Positions 18,707-28,547 of a DNA stretch of 64,000 nt are shown here, in pieces. The translations under genes were made by a program, and so were the position numbers. The notes below the pieces were generated by a model that was not told the DNA's origin, ran no database searches, and worked only from the letters and a program-made list of their open reading frames with translations. Numbering within the stretch: the stretch's first letter is position 1; the number at the start of each line of letters is the position of its first letter. Source of the DNA: CAWCAW01 sp963793645 (GTDB lineage Bacteria; Actinomycetota; Acidimicrobiia; Acidimicrobiales; UBA8190); contig CAWCAW010000010.1 in NCBI GenBank assembly GCA_963793645.1, positions 124,001 through 188,000 of the forward strand, written 5' to 3'.

Positions 18707-19486
18707 ATGCCCATCACCCAGGAAGAGATGGCTCAACGGATCCCTCAGCCCCCCGTCTTCGACACCGTGGAAGAGGAACGCCTGCATCGCAAGCAGCGGT
18801 TGGCGGCCGGCTTCCGGCTGTTCTCCAAGTTCGGCTTCGAGGAGGGCGTGGCCGGGCACATCACGGCCCGGGACCCGGGCGACCCTGAGCTGTTCTGGGT
18901 CAACCCCTTCGCGGTTGCCTTTGCCCATATCTCGGTGTCGGACCTCATCTGCGTCAACTCTCGAGGTGACGTGGTCGAAGGTGATCGTCCCGTGAACGTG
19001 GCCGCCTTCGCCATTCACTCCCAAGTCCACGCGGCACGGCCCGATGTGGTGGCGGCCGCCCACTCCCATTCAGTGCACGGCAAGGCGTGGTCATCGCTGG
19101 GGCGCAAGCTCGACCCCATCACCCAAGACGTGTGCGCCTTCTATGGCGACCACGGCCTTTTCGACGACTACACCGGCGTCGTGGTCGACGTCGATGAGGG
19201 AAAGCGCATCGGCGTGGCGCTCGGCGAGCACAAAGCCGTCATCTTGCGCAATCACGGGCTGTTGACCGTGGGGCACAGCGTGGACGAAGCGGTGTGGTGG
19301 TTCGTCACCATGGAACGCTCGTGCCAGGCGCAGCTATTGGCCGAAGCAGCCGGCACGCCGGTACTCATCGACAAGGAGATGGCCGAGCTGACCTCCACCC
19401 AGGTGGGTAACCACTACATCGGCTGGCTGGCCTTCCAGTCGCTCTACGAGCGCATCGTCCGCGAGCAGCCCGACCTGCTCGACTGA
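18707..19486 (+). CDS. Class II aldolase/adducin family protein
   Basis: A 259-residue class II aldolase-type protein. Zinc-ligand histidines are visible in AHSHSVHGKAW and in LRNHGLLTVG, with the conserved GHITARDP near residue 52. Members cleave or decarboxylate sugar phosphates, or have lost activity (adducin-like). The substrate is not clear, although the overall length and N-terminal EEERLHRKQRLAAGFRLF resemble actinobacterial members annotated only at family level. ATG 18707 follows a strong AGGAGG at 18696-18701. Confidence 0.88.
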   Translation: MPITQEEMAQRIPQPPVFDTVEEERLHRKQRLAAGFRLFSKFGFEEGVAGHITARDPGDPELFWVNPFAVAFAHISVSDLICVNSRGDVVEGDRPVNVAAFAIHSQVHAARPDVVAAAHSHSVHGKAWSSLGRKLDPITQDVCAFYGDHGLFDDYTGVVVDVDEGKRIGVALGEHKAVILRNHGLLTVGHSVDEAVWWFVTMERSCQAQLLAEAAGTPVLIDKEMAELTSTQVGNHYIGWLAFQSLYERIVREQPDLLD

Positions 19487-19518
19487 CGCGCACCGCGCCC
19501 GAACCGATCCGCCCCGAG

Positions 19519-20721
19519 GTGACAGTGGACTGGCCCCTGCAATTCGGCATGTTCATGGCGCCGTTTCATCCCGTGGGCCAGAACCCGACGCTGGCTTTGC
19601 AACGGGACCTCGAGCTCGTGGTGCGGCTCGACGAGTTCGGCTACGACGAAGTGTGGTTCGGCGAGCACCATTCCGCGGGCTTCGAGATCATCGCCTCTCC
19701 GGAGGTGTTCATGGCCGTGGCGGCCGAGCGCACCAAGCACATCCGGGTTGGGACCGGTGTGAGCTCGCTGCCCTATCACCACCCATTCATGCTGGCCGAC
19801 CGGATGTGCCTGCTCGACCACCTGACCCGGGGACGGGTCATGTTCGGCGTGGGCCCCGGCGCCTTGCCGTCGGACGCGTTCATGATGGGCATCGACCCCA
19901 TGCGTCAGCGCGACATGATGGAAGAGTCTCTCGAAGCCATCTTGGCCCTGTTGGCCGGCGAGGAGCCCGTGAACCGCCAGACGTCGTGGTTCACATTGCG
20001 TGACGCCCGCCTGCAGCTGCGGCCCTACACCCATCCTCGCTTCGAGGTGGCCGTGGCGGCCCAGGTCTCCCCGGCCGGGCCCCGGGCGGCCGGGCGTTTC
20101 GGGTTGAGCCTCCTTTCCATCGGGGCCACCACCGCGGGCGGCTTCGACGTGCTCGGGAGCCATTGGCAGGTGATGGAGGAACGCGCCGAGGAGTTCGCCA
20201 CCACCATCGACCGGCGCCGGTGGCGTCTGGTGGGTCCCATGCACATCGCGGAGACCGAAGCCCAGGCTCGGGCCGACGTCGAGTTCGGCTTGGCCAAGTG
20301 GGTGCAGTACTTCGAGGAGGTGGCCGCCTTGCCGCTGGCGCCGGGAACGCTCGATCCCACCAAGATGGTCGACGCCCTCATGGCCACCGGATTCGCGGTG
20401 GTGGGCACACCGGACATGGCGGCTGAACAGATCCAGCGGCTGGTGGAGCAGTCCGGCGGCTTCGGCACCTTTCTCTTGATGGCCCATGAGTGGGCCGATC
20501 GCCAAGCCACGCTGCATTCCTACGAACTCTTCGCCCGCGAGGTCATGCCACGGTTCCAAGGATCCCTGGGCTCATTGAAGGTGTCGCGTGATTGGGCCGC
20601 GCAGAATCGTCCCGAGTTCATCGGTGCCGCCGGCGGTGCGGTGATCCAGGCCATTCAGCAGCACCACGCCGAAAAGAAGGAAAAGAAGGCCGCCAAAGCG
20701 GCCGGAGTCGCCGAGACCTGA
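19519..20721 (+). CDS. LLM-class flavin-dependent oxidoreductase
   Basis: A 400-residue bacterial luciferase-like monooxygenase using F420 or FMN. The N-terminus LQFGMFMAPFHPVGQNPTLA, the conserved WFGEHHSAGFE and GVGPGALPSDAFMMG are characteristic. The C-terminal Lys-rich tail (HAEKKEKKAAKAA) is unusual but short. GTG 19519 is 32 bp downstream of the aldolase gene, so the two may be co-transcribed. The substrate cannot be deduced; members of this subgroup include alkane and terpene monooxygenases. Confidence 0.87.
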   Translation: MTVDWPLQFGMFMAPFHPVGQNPTLALQRDLELVVRLDEFGYDEVWFGEHHSAGFEIIASPEVFMAVAAERTKHIRVGTGVSSLPYHHPFMLADRMCLLDHLTRGRVMFGVGPGALPSDAFMMGIDPMRQRDMMEESLEAILALLAGEEPVNRQTSWFTLRDARLQLRPYTHPRFEVAVAAQVSPAGPRAAGRFGLSLLSIGATTAGGFDVLGSHWQVMEERAEEFATTIDRRRWRLVGPMHIAETEAQARADVEFGLAKWVQYFEEVAALPLAPGTLDPTKMVDALMATGFAVVGTPDMAAEQIQRLVEQSGGFGTFLLMAHEWADRQATLHSYELFAREVMPRFQGSLGSLKVSRDWAAQNRPEFIGAAGGAVIQAIQQHHAEKKEKKAAKAAGVAET

Positions 20722-20748
20722 GCCCGCCATGCGCCCCGACGGCGTTGC

Positions 20749-22301
20749 TTAGGGTCGGGCGTCGAAGGTGGGGACGAGCGTGCGGGCGGCCCGGGCTTCG
20801 TCGACGCGGCGCACGGGCGTGGCATGGGGCGCGTGAGCGGCCTGTTCGGCTCCCCCGTCGGCGGCCGCCTCGGCCACGATCTCCTCTAACGCGGTGGCGA
20901 GTGCTTCCAGGGTCTGCAGGCTCTCGGTCTCGGTGGGCTCCACCATGAGCGCCTCGTCCACGATGAGGGGGAAGTACACCGTCGGCGAGTGAAACCCTTT
21001 CTCCAAGAGACGCTTGGCGACATCGAGCGCCTTGACGCCGGTGTCCTTTTTGAGCGACTTGGCCGACAGCACCAACTCGTGCATGCAGGGCCGGTCGTAG
21101 GGGATGTCGAAGGTTCCTCCGACAGTCGGCGTCGCAGCCAGTTGGCGTTCAGCACGGCCATGTGCGCTACGCCACGCAGACCGTCGCCGCCGTGGACCAG
21201 GATGTAGGCGAGGGCCCGGGCAAGCACGAGCGCGTTGCCGTGCCAGGAGTGGATTCGGCCGATCGACCTCGGCGGTCGTGAACCAGCCATAGGCGTGATC
21301 GCCGTCCTCGCCGGCGCCGCGCACGGGGCGGGGGCCGGGTAGGAACTCGGCCAGGCGGGCCGACACGGCCACAGGTCCGGCCCCCGGGCCGCCGCCGCCG
21401 TGCGGGGTGGCGAAGGTCTTGTGCAGGTTGAGGTGCACGATGTCGAAACCCATGTCGCCGGGACGGACCACGCCCACGATGGCGTTGAGGTTGGCGCCGT
21501 CGTAGTAGAGCAGGCCCCCCACGTCGTGCACGGCCGACGCCATCGCCTCGATGTCCTCTTCGAAGAGCCCCAGCGTGTTGGGGTTGGTGAGCATGATGCC
21601 GGCCACGTCCTCGTCGAGGACGCTGCGTAAGGCGTCGATGTCGACGCAGACCCCGCGCGTCGGAGGGCACGGTGACGACCTCGAAGCCGCCGAGGGTGAC
21701 CGACGCCGGGTTCGTCCCGTGGGCGGAGTCGGGGATGATCACCTTGTGTCGCGGTGATCCCTGGGCGTCGTGCCAGGCCCGCATGAGCAGGAGGCCGGTG
21801 AGCTCACCGGCCGCGCCCGCGGCCGGCTGCAGGGTGGCCGCCGCCATGCCGGTGATCTCGCACAGCGTCTCTTCGAGCTCGACGAGCAGTTGCCAGCCAA
21901 CCCTGGGTGCACCGCGCGGAGCAGCCGGGTGGACGTCGGCCAAACCGGGCAGGGCGGCCACGGCGTCGCAGAACTTGGGGTTGTACTTCATGGTGCAGGA
22001 GCCCAGCGGGTAGGCCCCAGGTCGACCGAGAACTGCCGGTGGCTGAGCCGGGTGAAGTGGCCCACCAGGTCGCGTTCGGAGACCTCGGCCAGCTCGGGTG
22101 GCGCGTCGCGGCGATGATCGGCGGGGATGAGCTCGTCGAGCGCAATCTCGGGGAGGTCGGTGGTGCGCAGCTGCCACGCCCTGCGGCCCGGGCTGGGACA
22201 GCTCGAACAGCGTCGGCTCGGTGTCGCGCCCGAGCAACGGCGCGCTCGGTGGCCCGGCCCCCGGCCGCCGGCGGTGGCGATCGGCGTCGTCGGCGGCTCA
22301 C
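20749..22301 (-). CDS. gcvPB: Glycine dehydrogenase (decarboxylating) subunit 2, GcvPB, several frameshifts
   Basis: About 515 residues spread over three reading frames. Recognisable parts are TRLSHRQFSVDLG, YPLGSCTMKYNPKF, the PLP-lysine segment LNLHKTFATPHGGGGPG, and a C-terminal FHSPTVYFPLIVDEALMVEP. These belong to the pyridoxal-phosphate subunit of the P-protein of the glycine cleavage system. The start is taken as GTG 22301, 3 bp beyond the gcvPA stop, but several frame changes in the first 300 bp make this uncertain. Since all conserved blocks remain, I regard the breaks as sequence errors and not as decay. Confidence 0.85.
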
Positions 22302-22303
22302 CG

Positions 22304-23662
22304 TCAGCGCACCGCCTTGTCCATGGCGTCGACGAAAGCATCGATCTCGGCCCGGGTCCGCCGTTCGGTGACTGCGACGAGCAGACCGTCATCGGCGCCG
22401 CCGCGTGTAGCGCTCGTCGAGAGCGATCCCGGCCAAGAAGCCGGCATCGACCATGCGGTCGACGACGGTCGCCGCGTCGAGGGGAAGGCGCAACGGCGAA
22501 CTCGCGGACCACGGGCGCGTCGACAAGGGGCTCGATCCCGCGACAGCTCGAGGAGCGCTTGTCGGCAGTAGCGGGCGGCCCGGGCCGAGCGCAGGGCGAC
22601 CTCGGCCAGCCCACTGCGCCCGAGCCAACCCAGCTGGATGGCAGCGGTAACCGCCATGAGCGTCTGGTTGGTGCAGACGTTGGACGTGGCCTTCTCGCGC
22701 CGGATGTCCTGCTCTCTCGCCCGCAAGCGTTGTGACATAGGCCCGGCGCCCTTCGGCATCGACGGTCTCCCCCACCAGCCGGCCCGGTAGGCGCCGGACA
22801 TGCTGGCGGTGCAGGCGAACAGACCCAGGTAGGGGCCGCCGAAGCTCAGGGGCATCCCGAGGGCTTGGCCCTCCCCCACCACCACATCGGCTCCCCACTC
22901 GCCCGGTGAGCGCAGGATGCCGGCGCAGACGGGGTCGAAGGCCACGACCAGCAAGGCTCCGGTCGGTCGCATATCGCCCGTGCGTCGGCGAGGTCTTCCA
23001 GACAGCCGAGATAGTTGGGATAGGCGACCACCACGACTCCGGGCACGCTCGCTCTCCGGCGGCCTCGACCGACGCCCAGCCGGTTATCGCCGTCGACGAG
23101 GGGCACGTCGACGATGTGGTGGCCGGTGCCCACTGCAAAGGTGCCGAGCACGGCCGCCACGACGGGTTGACGCCCGTCGACACCCAGACCGTCGACGATC
23201 GGTGGCGCCGACGGCCAGGTTCACGGCTTCGACGAGTGGCGGCGGCGCCGTCATAGAGCGAGGCGTTGGCGACCTCCATGCCCGACAGCCGGGCGACCAG
23301 CGTCTGGAACTCGAACAGGGCTTGGAGCACCCCTTGGGCGACTTCGGGTTGGTATGGGGTATAGGAGGTGACGAACTCCGAGCGCGATGCCAAGGCGGAA
23401 GTGACCGGCGGAACCTCGTGGTCATAGGCGCCGCCCCCGGCGAAGCACACCAGATCCCGCCCGGCACGACAGGTTGGTCGCCGCCAGCTCGTCCATATGC
23501 GCCAGCATGTCGGGTTCGGGCATCCCGGCGGGGAGATCGAGCCCCGTGGCCAAACGCAGGGCAGCGGGCACGGCGTCGAAGAGCTCATCGAGCGACGACA
23601 GGCCCAAGAAACGCCAGCATGGCGTCGACCTCGGCGTCGGTGTGCGGCGTGTACCCGCTCAT
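22304..23662 (-). CDS. gcvPA: Glycine dehydrogenase (decarboxylating) subunit 1, GcvPA, several frameshifts
   Basis: About 452 residues over several frames. The N-terminus reads SGYTPHTDAEVDAMLAFLG from ATG 23662, followed by VTSYTPYQPEVAQGVLQALF and EFQTLVARLSGMEVANASLY. The C-terminal half in another frame has EWGADVVVGEGQALGMPLSF and TSNVCTNQTLMA. With GcvPB it decarboxylates glycine and passes the aminomethyl group to lipoyl-GcvH. The two-subunit form is usual in these actinobacteria. No gcvH is visible in the window. Confidence 0.87.
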
Positions 23663-23666
23663 GGCG

Positions 23667-24822
23667 TCACGCCGCCTGACTTGGTGGGGCTCGACGCTGG
23701 CTCCGGGGCGGACGAAGGGCAGGGCCGTCATGTGCGGCCGCCAGGGCGCGGCCGCGGACCTCGACCGACACGTCGTCCCCGTCCCCCACCGCACAGGCGG
23801 TGTCGATGAACGCCATGGCGATGCCCCGGTCGAGCACGGGCGAGAAGTTGCCGCTCGTGACCGTACCCACCGGAGCCGTCGTCGCTCATCACGGTGTCAT
23901 CTTGGCGCGGCGGCTGGCGACCCGTCGGCGATCAAGCCCCGAAGGCGCCGCGCCGGACACCGCTGGCGCGTTCTTCTCCAGGGCGCGGCGGCCTCGGAAG
24001 TCCCCTTTGTCCCAACCCACCACCCAGCCGAGGCCGGCTTGCAGGGGGGTGATCCCCGGCCCGAGCTCATGGCCGTGCAACGGCAGGCCGGCCTCGAGGC
24101 GCAAGGTGTCGCGCGCTCCCAACCCGGCCGGGATGATGTGCGCATCGAGCAACGCCTGCCAGAACGTCCAGGGCGTGGTCGGCCGCTATGGCGCACTCCA
24201 CCCCGTCCTCGCCGGTGTAGCCGGTACCGGCCGCCGTACAGGTGACGCCGTGCCAGGTAAAGGGCGTGACGCGAAATCGCCCCACGGCGGCGGCTTCGGG
24301 GGCGATGCCGGCCAGCATCTGGCGCGCCTGCGGTCCCTGCACAGCTATCACGGCTCGTCCTTCGGTGGTGTCGGTGCCGTGCAACACCGCTCGCACGCGA
24401 GCGGTGTTCGACGCGTTGGGCATGACATCGAACACGTCGTCGTCGAGCCACCACACGATGATGTCGTCGAGCACCGAACCATCTTCGGCGTCAAGAAGAT
24501 GCGTGTACTGCGCCCGCCCCGGTTCGATCTTGCGCAGATCGTTGGTCAGCTCGCTCTGCAAGGCGGCGAACGCGTCTGCTCCTTGCACGCGCACCGTCCC
24601 CAGGTGACTGACGTCGAACATGACCGCCGAGGTCCGACAGGCCCGGTGTTCTGCCAAGGTGCCGTCGCTGTAGGCCAAGGGCATCAGCCACCCCCCGAAA
24701 GGGACGAGCTTGGCGCCGAGGGCCTCGTGCGCGTCGTACAGCGGGGAACGCCTCCAGGCGGCGTCGCCCGCGGCGCTCGAAGCGGGTCCATCAGGCGTCG
24801 ATGCAGCCGGCTCCGGGGTCAC
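23667..24822 (-). CDS. gcvT: Aminomethyltransferase GcvT, several frameshifts
   Basis: About 385 residues. The N-terminal three quarters are in one frame from GTG 24822, with PFGGWLMPLAYSDGTLAEHR, MFDVSHLGTVRVQG and GTGYTGEDGVECAIA. The C-terminal part follows in other frames (LRLEAGLPLHGHELGPGITP, then GWDKGDFRGRRAL). GcvT releases ammonia from the aminomethyl-lipoyl group and makes methylenetetrahydrofolate. The most likely stop is the TGA at 23667-23669, a few bases before the gcvPA start, which fits an operon gcvT-gcvPA-gcvPB transcribed leftwards. Confidence 0.88.
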
Positions 24823-24831
24823 CGGGCCAGC

Positions 24832-25215
24832 CTACGCGGCAGGCGAGGAGGGCCGGGAAAACCCGTACTTGGCCAACAGAGCCAGATAATCGCGCTGGTA
24901 GAGCAGCTTCACTTCGATGCCCGGGTAGAGCTCGCGCAGACGTCGCAACTTGGCGTTCTTACGGGTCACGAGCTTCTGGCTCAAGGTGGTGAGCTCGATG
25001 AAACAGTGATGGTCGGGCAGATAGAAGTCGGGCCGAAAGGCCGCCGCCGCGGTACCGTCCTCGTGCCATTCGAGAACGAACTGCACGGGCTCGTAGTCCC
25101 AGCGAACGCCGTAGAAATCGAGCAACTCGGCGAAGTGTTTCTCCGAGTCGTGGGCAAAGGACACCGGGGAAGCCGTCCCCGGCTCACTCGATCTCGACGT
25201 CGCCCGAGACTTCAA
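24832..25215 (-). CDS. PD-(D/E)xK nuclease-like uncharacterised protein
   Basis: A 127-residue protein containing FRPDFYLPDHHCFIELTTLS followed by QKLVTRKNAKLRRLRELYP and VKLLYQRDYLALLAKYGF. The order D...(I)ExT...K is suggestive of the PD-(D/E)xK nuclease core, although catalytic activity is unproven. I recall similar short proteins next to regulators in actinobacteria, without known function. The TTG start at 25215 overlaps the MerR gene stop (TTGA), indicating translational coupling; GTG inside the frame (VSFAHDSEKHF) is an alternative start. Confidence 0.65.
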   Translation of the reverse strand: MKSRATSRSSEPGTASPVSFAHDSEKHFAELLDFYGVRWDYEPVQFVLEWHEDGTAAAAFRPDFYLPDHHCFIELTTLSQKLVTRKNAKLRRLRELYPGIEVKLLYQRDYLALLAKYGFSRPSSPAA

Positions 25216-25739
25216 CCGCTTCGAGCCTCCCCCACCATCGGCGTCGCCGCTGTCGATGCACTGGTCGAAGATTTGCGCTCGATGGCCAAGATGTCGGCGT
25301 TGAGCTCTTCGACGACACCGGACAACGGGACGATGTTGAGCACTCCCTGGCCGCCGCGCAGAAGATCGACGACTTCGCCGTCACTGTGGGCCAACACGGA
25401 GTCGGCCCCGACAAGCACGAGATTGGTGGAAGCCAAATCGGCGCCGAGCTCGGCGCGCAGACACTCGACGGCGCGACGCGCTCGTTGCAACGAGATGCCG
25501 GCGTCGAGCAGTTGCTTGATGACCTTCAGTTCGAGAACGTCGGTGTACGCGTAGCGCCGTTGGGTGCCACTGCCGCGTGCATCGGCAATGGAGGGGCGCA
25601 GGAGGCCGGTGCGCGCCCAGTAGTCGAGTTGGCGATAGGTGATCCCGACGAGCGAACACACTTGAGGGCCTCGGAAGCCGTCTTGTTCGGGCGCCGAGAT
25701 GCCCGGCAGGGGCGCCACGTACGGGGTTTGATTCGACAT
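25212..25739 (-). CDS. MerR-family transcriptional regulator
   Basis: A 175-residue MerR-type regulator. The winged-helix motif VCSLVGITYRQLDYWARTGL and RRYAYTDVLELKVIKQLLDA covers residues about 25-90, followed by a dimerisation helix and a C-terminal domain. ATG 25739 follows GGAGGAG a few bases upstream; the frame also extends upstream without a good start. In mycobacteria two MerR regulators lie beside the glycine-cleavage genes, so the context here (gcvT-gcvPA-gcvPB downstream) looks conserved. It may control the nuclease-like gene and gcv genes on its strand. Confidence 0.85.
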   Translation of the reverse strand: MSNQTPYVAPLPGISAPEQDGFRGPQVCSLVGITYRQLDYWARTGLLRPSIADARGSGTQRRYAYTDVLELKVIKQLLDAGISLQRARRAVECLRAELGADLASTNLVLVGADSVLAHSDGEVVDLLRGGQGVLNIVPLSGVVEELNADILAIERKSSTSASTAATPMVGEARSG

Positions 25740-26080
25740 TGCGTTTCTCCTCCACCTCAGGTGCAGGTTCATCGTAGCCCGGAATCGTCACACGCGGGTA
25801 GTTACGAAGCTGTTACTGCTCGATCCGGACTTGTCGAGGGTCCGGGACCGCGGGCCATTCGCTCGGGGCGAGCTGAGTCGCACTTCCCTTGCGCCAGAAG
25901 GGAAAAGGGTTCGCTTTGCGGTGGAGCCGAGCCCTGCTCTCGGGCCCGGTCGTGGTCATTTCTGCATTCACTCGGGCTGCAGCCGTTCAGCCCTCTGCCC
26001 GCTCTGATGATGGGCCGGGCAACGAAAGGAACTCCAGGTCAAAGCTAATCATAAAGATCAACTAGAGGGTTTGAGTTGGC
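25740..26080. other. Gene-free stretch between the MerR gene and the carbonic anhydrase gene
   Basis: About 340 bp with no convincing gene. Its left end must hold the MerR promoter. The right end is relatively AT-rich (GCTAATCATAAAGATCAACTA at about 26044-26064). I see no riboswitch-like structure I could name. Confidence 0.45.
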
Positions 26081-26599
26081 CTAATCGATCCTATGGAGGC
26101 CCTCACGGTAGCGGCGAGTGTTCTTGACGTACTCGTCGGCGGAGCCGCGAATCATCTCAAGGGAGGCCGCATCGGGCTTGATGACGGCCGGAATACCCAG
26201 TGCCAGGGCACCGGGGGGTACCTGCATACGGTTGGGAACAACCGCCCCGGCCCCCACCACGGCACCCGATCCGACCACCGCGTAGTGCATGACGATGGCG
26301 CCCGAGCCCACCAGGCAGTCGTCTTCGAGCGTGCATCCTTCGAGGTGGACGAGGTGCCCAACCACACACCCGGAGCCCACCACCGTCGGGAACCACGGCC
26401 CGGCGTGGATGACCGTGCCGTCTTGGATCGAGGTCCGGGCTCCAATGGTGATCGAGCCGTAGTCGCCGCGTAGGACCGCGGTGGGCCACACGCTGCTTTC
26501 GGGTCCCACCGTGACGTCGCCAATGAGGACCGCATCAGGATGGATGTATGCGTCGGGATCGATGGTCGGGACCAGGTCCCCTAGTGCATAGAGCGCCAT
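26081..26599 (-). CDS. Gamma-type carbonic anhydrase / left-handed beta-helix protein
   Basis: A 172-residue protein built of hexapeptide repeats. The metal-binding histidines of gamma carbonic anhydrases are recognisable in DGTVIHAG, GHLVHLEGC and IVMHYAVVG. The C-terminus is a helix (ASLEMIRGSADEYVKNTRRY). These proteins interconvert CO2 and bicarbonate or act as acyltransferase-like scaffolds. ATG 26599 gives MALYALGDLVPTIDPDAYIH, a normal family start. Confidence 0.88.
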   Translation of the reverse strand: MALYALGDLVPTIDPDAYIHPDAVLIGDVTVGPESSVWPTAVLRGDYGSITIGARTSIQDGTVIHAGPWFPTVVGSGCVVGHLVHLEGCTLEDDCLVGSGAIVMHYAVVGSGAVVGAGAVVPNRMQVPPGALALGIPAVIKPDAASLEMIRGSADEYVKNTRRYREGLHRID

Positions 26600-26688
26600 G
26601 GGAATCGACGTTACTGCCCGGTCATAGGTTCGGCCGTAGGACCGTTTGAGGCCTCAAGGTGGTCGGCCCGGGTGCCGATCCTTAGGTC

Positions 26689-26943
26689 ATGCCTGATATC
26701 GCCGAAGTGACCACCGATTGTCACTGGACCAAGCTCGCCCTGTGTGCCGGTCATCCCGAGAAGGCCTGCTGGTTTCCCGAGGATCACCACACTGCCTCCA
26801 GGGCCATCGCCATCTGCCGGGTGTGTCCTGTGCGTGACGATTGCTTGAGCTTTGCCATCAAGACGGGCCAGTCCGAAGGTGTGTGGGGCGGCACCACGCC
26901 GCACCAGCGTCGGCGGATGGTGCGATCTGGCGTCCGACCCTAA
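26689..26943 (+). CDS. WhiB-family iron-sulfur transcription factor
   Basis: An 84-residue WhiB-like protein. Four cysteines expected to hold a [4Fe-4S] cluster are in LALCAGH (residue 19) and ICRVCPVRDDC (residues about 43, 46 and 52), and the GVWGGTTPHQRR turn and basic tail follow. WhiB proteins are confined to actinobacteria and their phages and regulate development, redox and cell-wall genes. The particular subclass is not clear. It stands alone, divergent from the carbonic anhydrase gene. Confidence 0.92.
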   Translation: MPDIAEVTTDCHWTKLALCAGHPEKACWFPEDHHTASRAIAICRVCPVRDDCLSFAIKTGQSEGVWGGTTPHQRRRMVRSGVRP

Positions 26944-27017
26944 CGACGCACGTACCTTCACCTCGTCGAGCCGCTACTAGGCCGAGCGACTGCTCGGCCC
27001 GGGTCCGGCTATCTAGC

Positions 27018-27953
27018 TCACGGGGTTAGCACGCCGGCTTCAGCGGTGAATGCCGATTGCAGCGACGGCCACAACGGCGCCGTGCCATACGGCAGGCCAT
27101 CCTCGCCGTAGTACCACCAGAAGTACCCACCCACGTAGTACGGCAGTGCGATCTTCAGGCCGTAGTAGTAGCGCATCACTGATTCCGCGTTGGCCTGGGT
27201 GGACGCCGCAACCGGTTGGTCGATCCCGATCTCACCGAAGCCCAGGTGCGCGTTCGGGTACAGCGCGTGCAGCTGCTGGAAATACTGCGTCCAGGTCCCT
27301 GGGCTGGGACGGATGTCGTTGCAGTCGTCCTCATAATACGAAAGCAACACGTAATCGAGTCCGTCTCGAACGTTCTGGGGCACGTATTGGGCCGAAAAGG
27401 CCAAGGGGTCGAGTTCCGACGCCCCGTCCCCGCAGCCCGCGTTGTAGTACAGCGTCAACGCAGTGCGATCCCCGGCCGCGGAGACGTCGTCATAGGCGTC
27501 GGTCAGCTTGGTCTCGACGACCCGGTAGCGTCCGGTCCAATTCCCATTGACCTCGTTGCCGATCTCCCACAGGTCGATCTTGTCGCCCAGGGTGGAGAGA
27601 TAGGACTTGACCCTCCGGCTGAAAGCGGGCGCCGATATTCGCTTTTCATCTGATGAATCGAGGAGCTCCCCCATGAGGAAGCTGACGGGTTGGAGGGCAT
27701 CGACGGCCGCCGCGTAATAACGGGCCGGCTCCTTGACATCGAAGTAGAGACGCGTGGTGGGCATGTCGGGGAGGTGTTGCGCCCCCGCCACTATCTGGCT
27801 GAGGTTACCGATGCTGTCGACGGTCACCCCATAGAAAGGGCTGGGCAAGGGGCGTGGGGTCGCCGGTGTCGAGGCTGGCAACCCTGAGAAGTGGCGCCCG
27901 GTAGCGCCCGCCGGCACCGCGAACATCGCCGTCAGGCCGACAAGGGCGGCCAC
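27018..27953 (-). CDS. Secreted clan GH-A-like glycoside hydrolase
   Basis: A 311-residue exported protein with a TIM-barrel glycosidase pattern. The acid/base Glu would be in LWEIGNEVNGNWTG (NE motif) and the nucleophile in LGFGEIGIDQP. Several Trp/Tyr-rich segments near the C-terminus (YYVGGYFWWYYGEDGLP) suggest a polysaccharide-binding cleft. I cannot assign a GH family number. The GTG at 27953 yields a hydrophobic but uncharged N-terminus; an ATC codon 27 bp upstream would begin a classical signal peptide, so the start may be mis-sequenced. It borders the exopolysaccharide region. Confidence 0.65.
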   Translation of the reverse strand: MAALVGLTAMFAVPAGATGRHFSGLPASTPATPRPLPSPFYGVTVDSIGNLSQIVAGAQHLPDMPTTRLYFDVKEPARYYAAAVDALQPVSFLMGELLDSSDEKRISAPAFSRRVKSYLSTLGDKIDLWEIGNEVNGNWTGRYRVVETKLTDAYDDVSAAGDRTALTLYYNAGCGDGASELDPLAFSAQYVPQNVRDGLDYVLLSYYEDDCNDIRPSPGTWTQYFQQLHALYPNAHLGFGEIGIDQPVAASTQANAESVMRYYYGLKIALPYYVGGYFWWYYGEDGLPYGTAPLWPSLQSAFTAEAGVLTP

Positions 27954-27989
27954 GACCGGGGCGAGCGTTGGTGCCTTGATGCAGCTGGT

Positions 27990-28337
27990 TTAGCTTTCGG
28001 CCGCCTCAGCTGCCAACCGGGAGGCCAGTTGGCGAGAGAAGCCCAAACTTCGCCCCACGTCGCTGATGCTCACACCCTGCTCTTGGGCGAGGCCGAACAT
28101 TGCCAGCCGGACCTTGTGCCGGGCCGCTTCGAATACATCCATGGCTTCGGTCGTCTCGCGGCGGCGGACCGGGCCCTGAACCGACAGCAGTGCCTCGGTG
28201 AGGACTTCGCCCTTGGCGATGTGATCGGCCAACTCGGCGTTGGCCTTGGCAAAGCGCCGCAGCACCTTGCGCATATCCTCGGAGGCTTCGATAAGCGCCG
28301 CGATGCGGCGCTCGAGTAGTTCGCTCTTATCCGTCAT
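27990..28337 (-). CDS. Small helix-turn-helix protein
   Basis: A 115-residue protein. Its N-terminal half is a predicted long helix (ELLERRIAALIEASEDMRKV onwards). The C-terminal VSISDVGRSLGFSRQLASRL is a helix-turn-helix that ends in an Ala-rich tail. I recall short proteins of this type across actinobacteria as possible regulators, but no function. ATG 28337 (MTDKSELLE) is chosen; ATG 28346 is possible. It ends 37 bp before the GTG of the glycosidase on the same strand, so they may be co-transcribed. Confidence 0.65.
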   Translation of the reverse strand: MTDKSELLERRIAALIEASEDMRKVLRRFAKANAELADHIAKGEVLTEALLSVQGPVRRRETTEAMDVFEAARHKVRLAMFGLAQEQGVSISDVGRSLGFSRQLASRLAAEAAES

Positions 28338-28547
28338 AGCTTCCATCCGTTTGCTCGCTCCAGTGCCCTGGTCCTCTACGGATGGGCACCCCACAAGTCT
28401 GCCAAACCGGTGACATGTTGTGTCGGTCGGTGCAGGGTGATTCCGACATAGCCAGTGGGTGAACTGTGAATCGCCTGAGTTCTTGCGTTCCGCAAGGAGT
28501 TTTTTTACGGCCCCTGACGCTGGTTGCGATCTTCTACGATCGAGGCG

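Noticed and set aside
20722..20748. Hairpin between the convergent LLM and gcvPB genes
   Set aside because: The stem has a bulge and is poorly placed relative to both stops; too weak to list.
20749..24822. gcvT, gcvPA and gcvPB as pseudogenes
   Set aside because: All conserved blocks are present and breaks match the error pattern seen in other conserved genes, so sequence error is more likely than decay.
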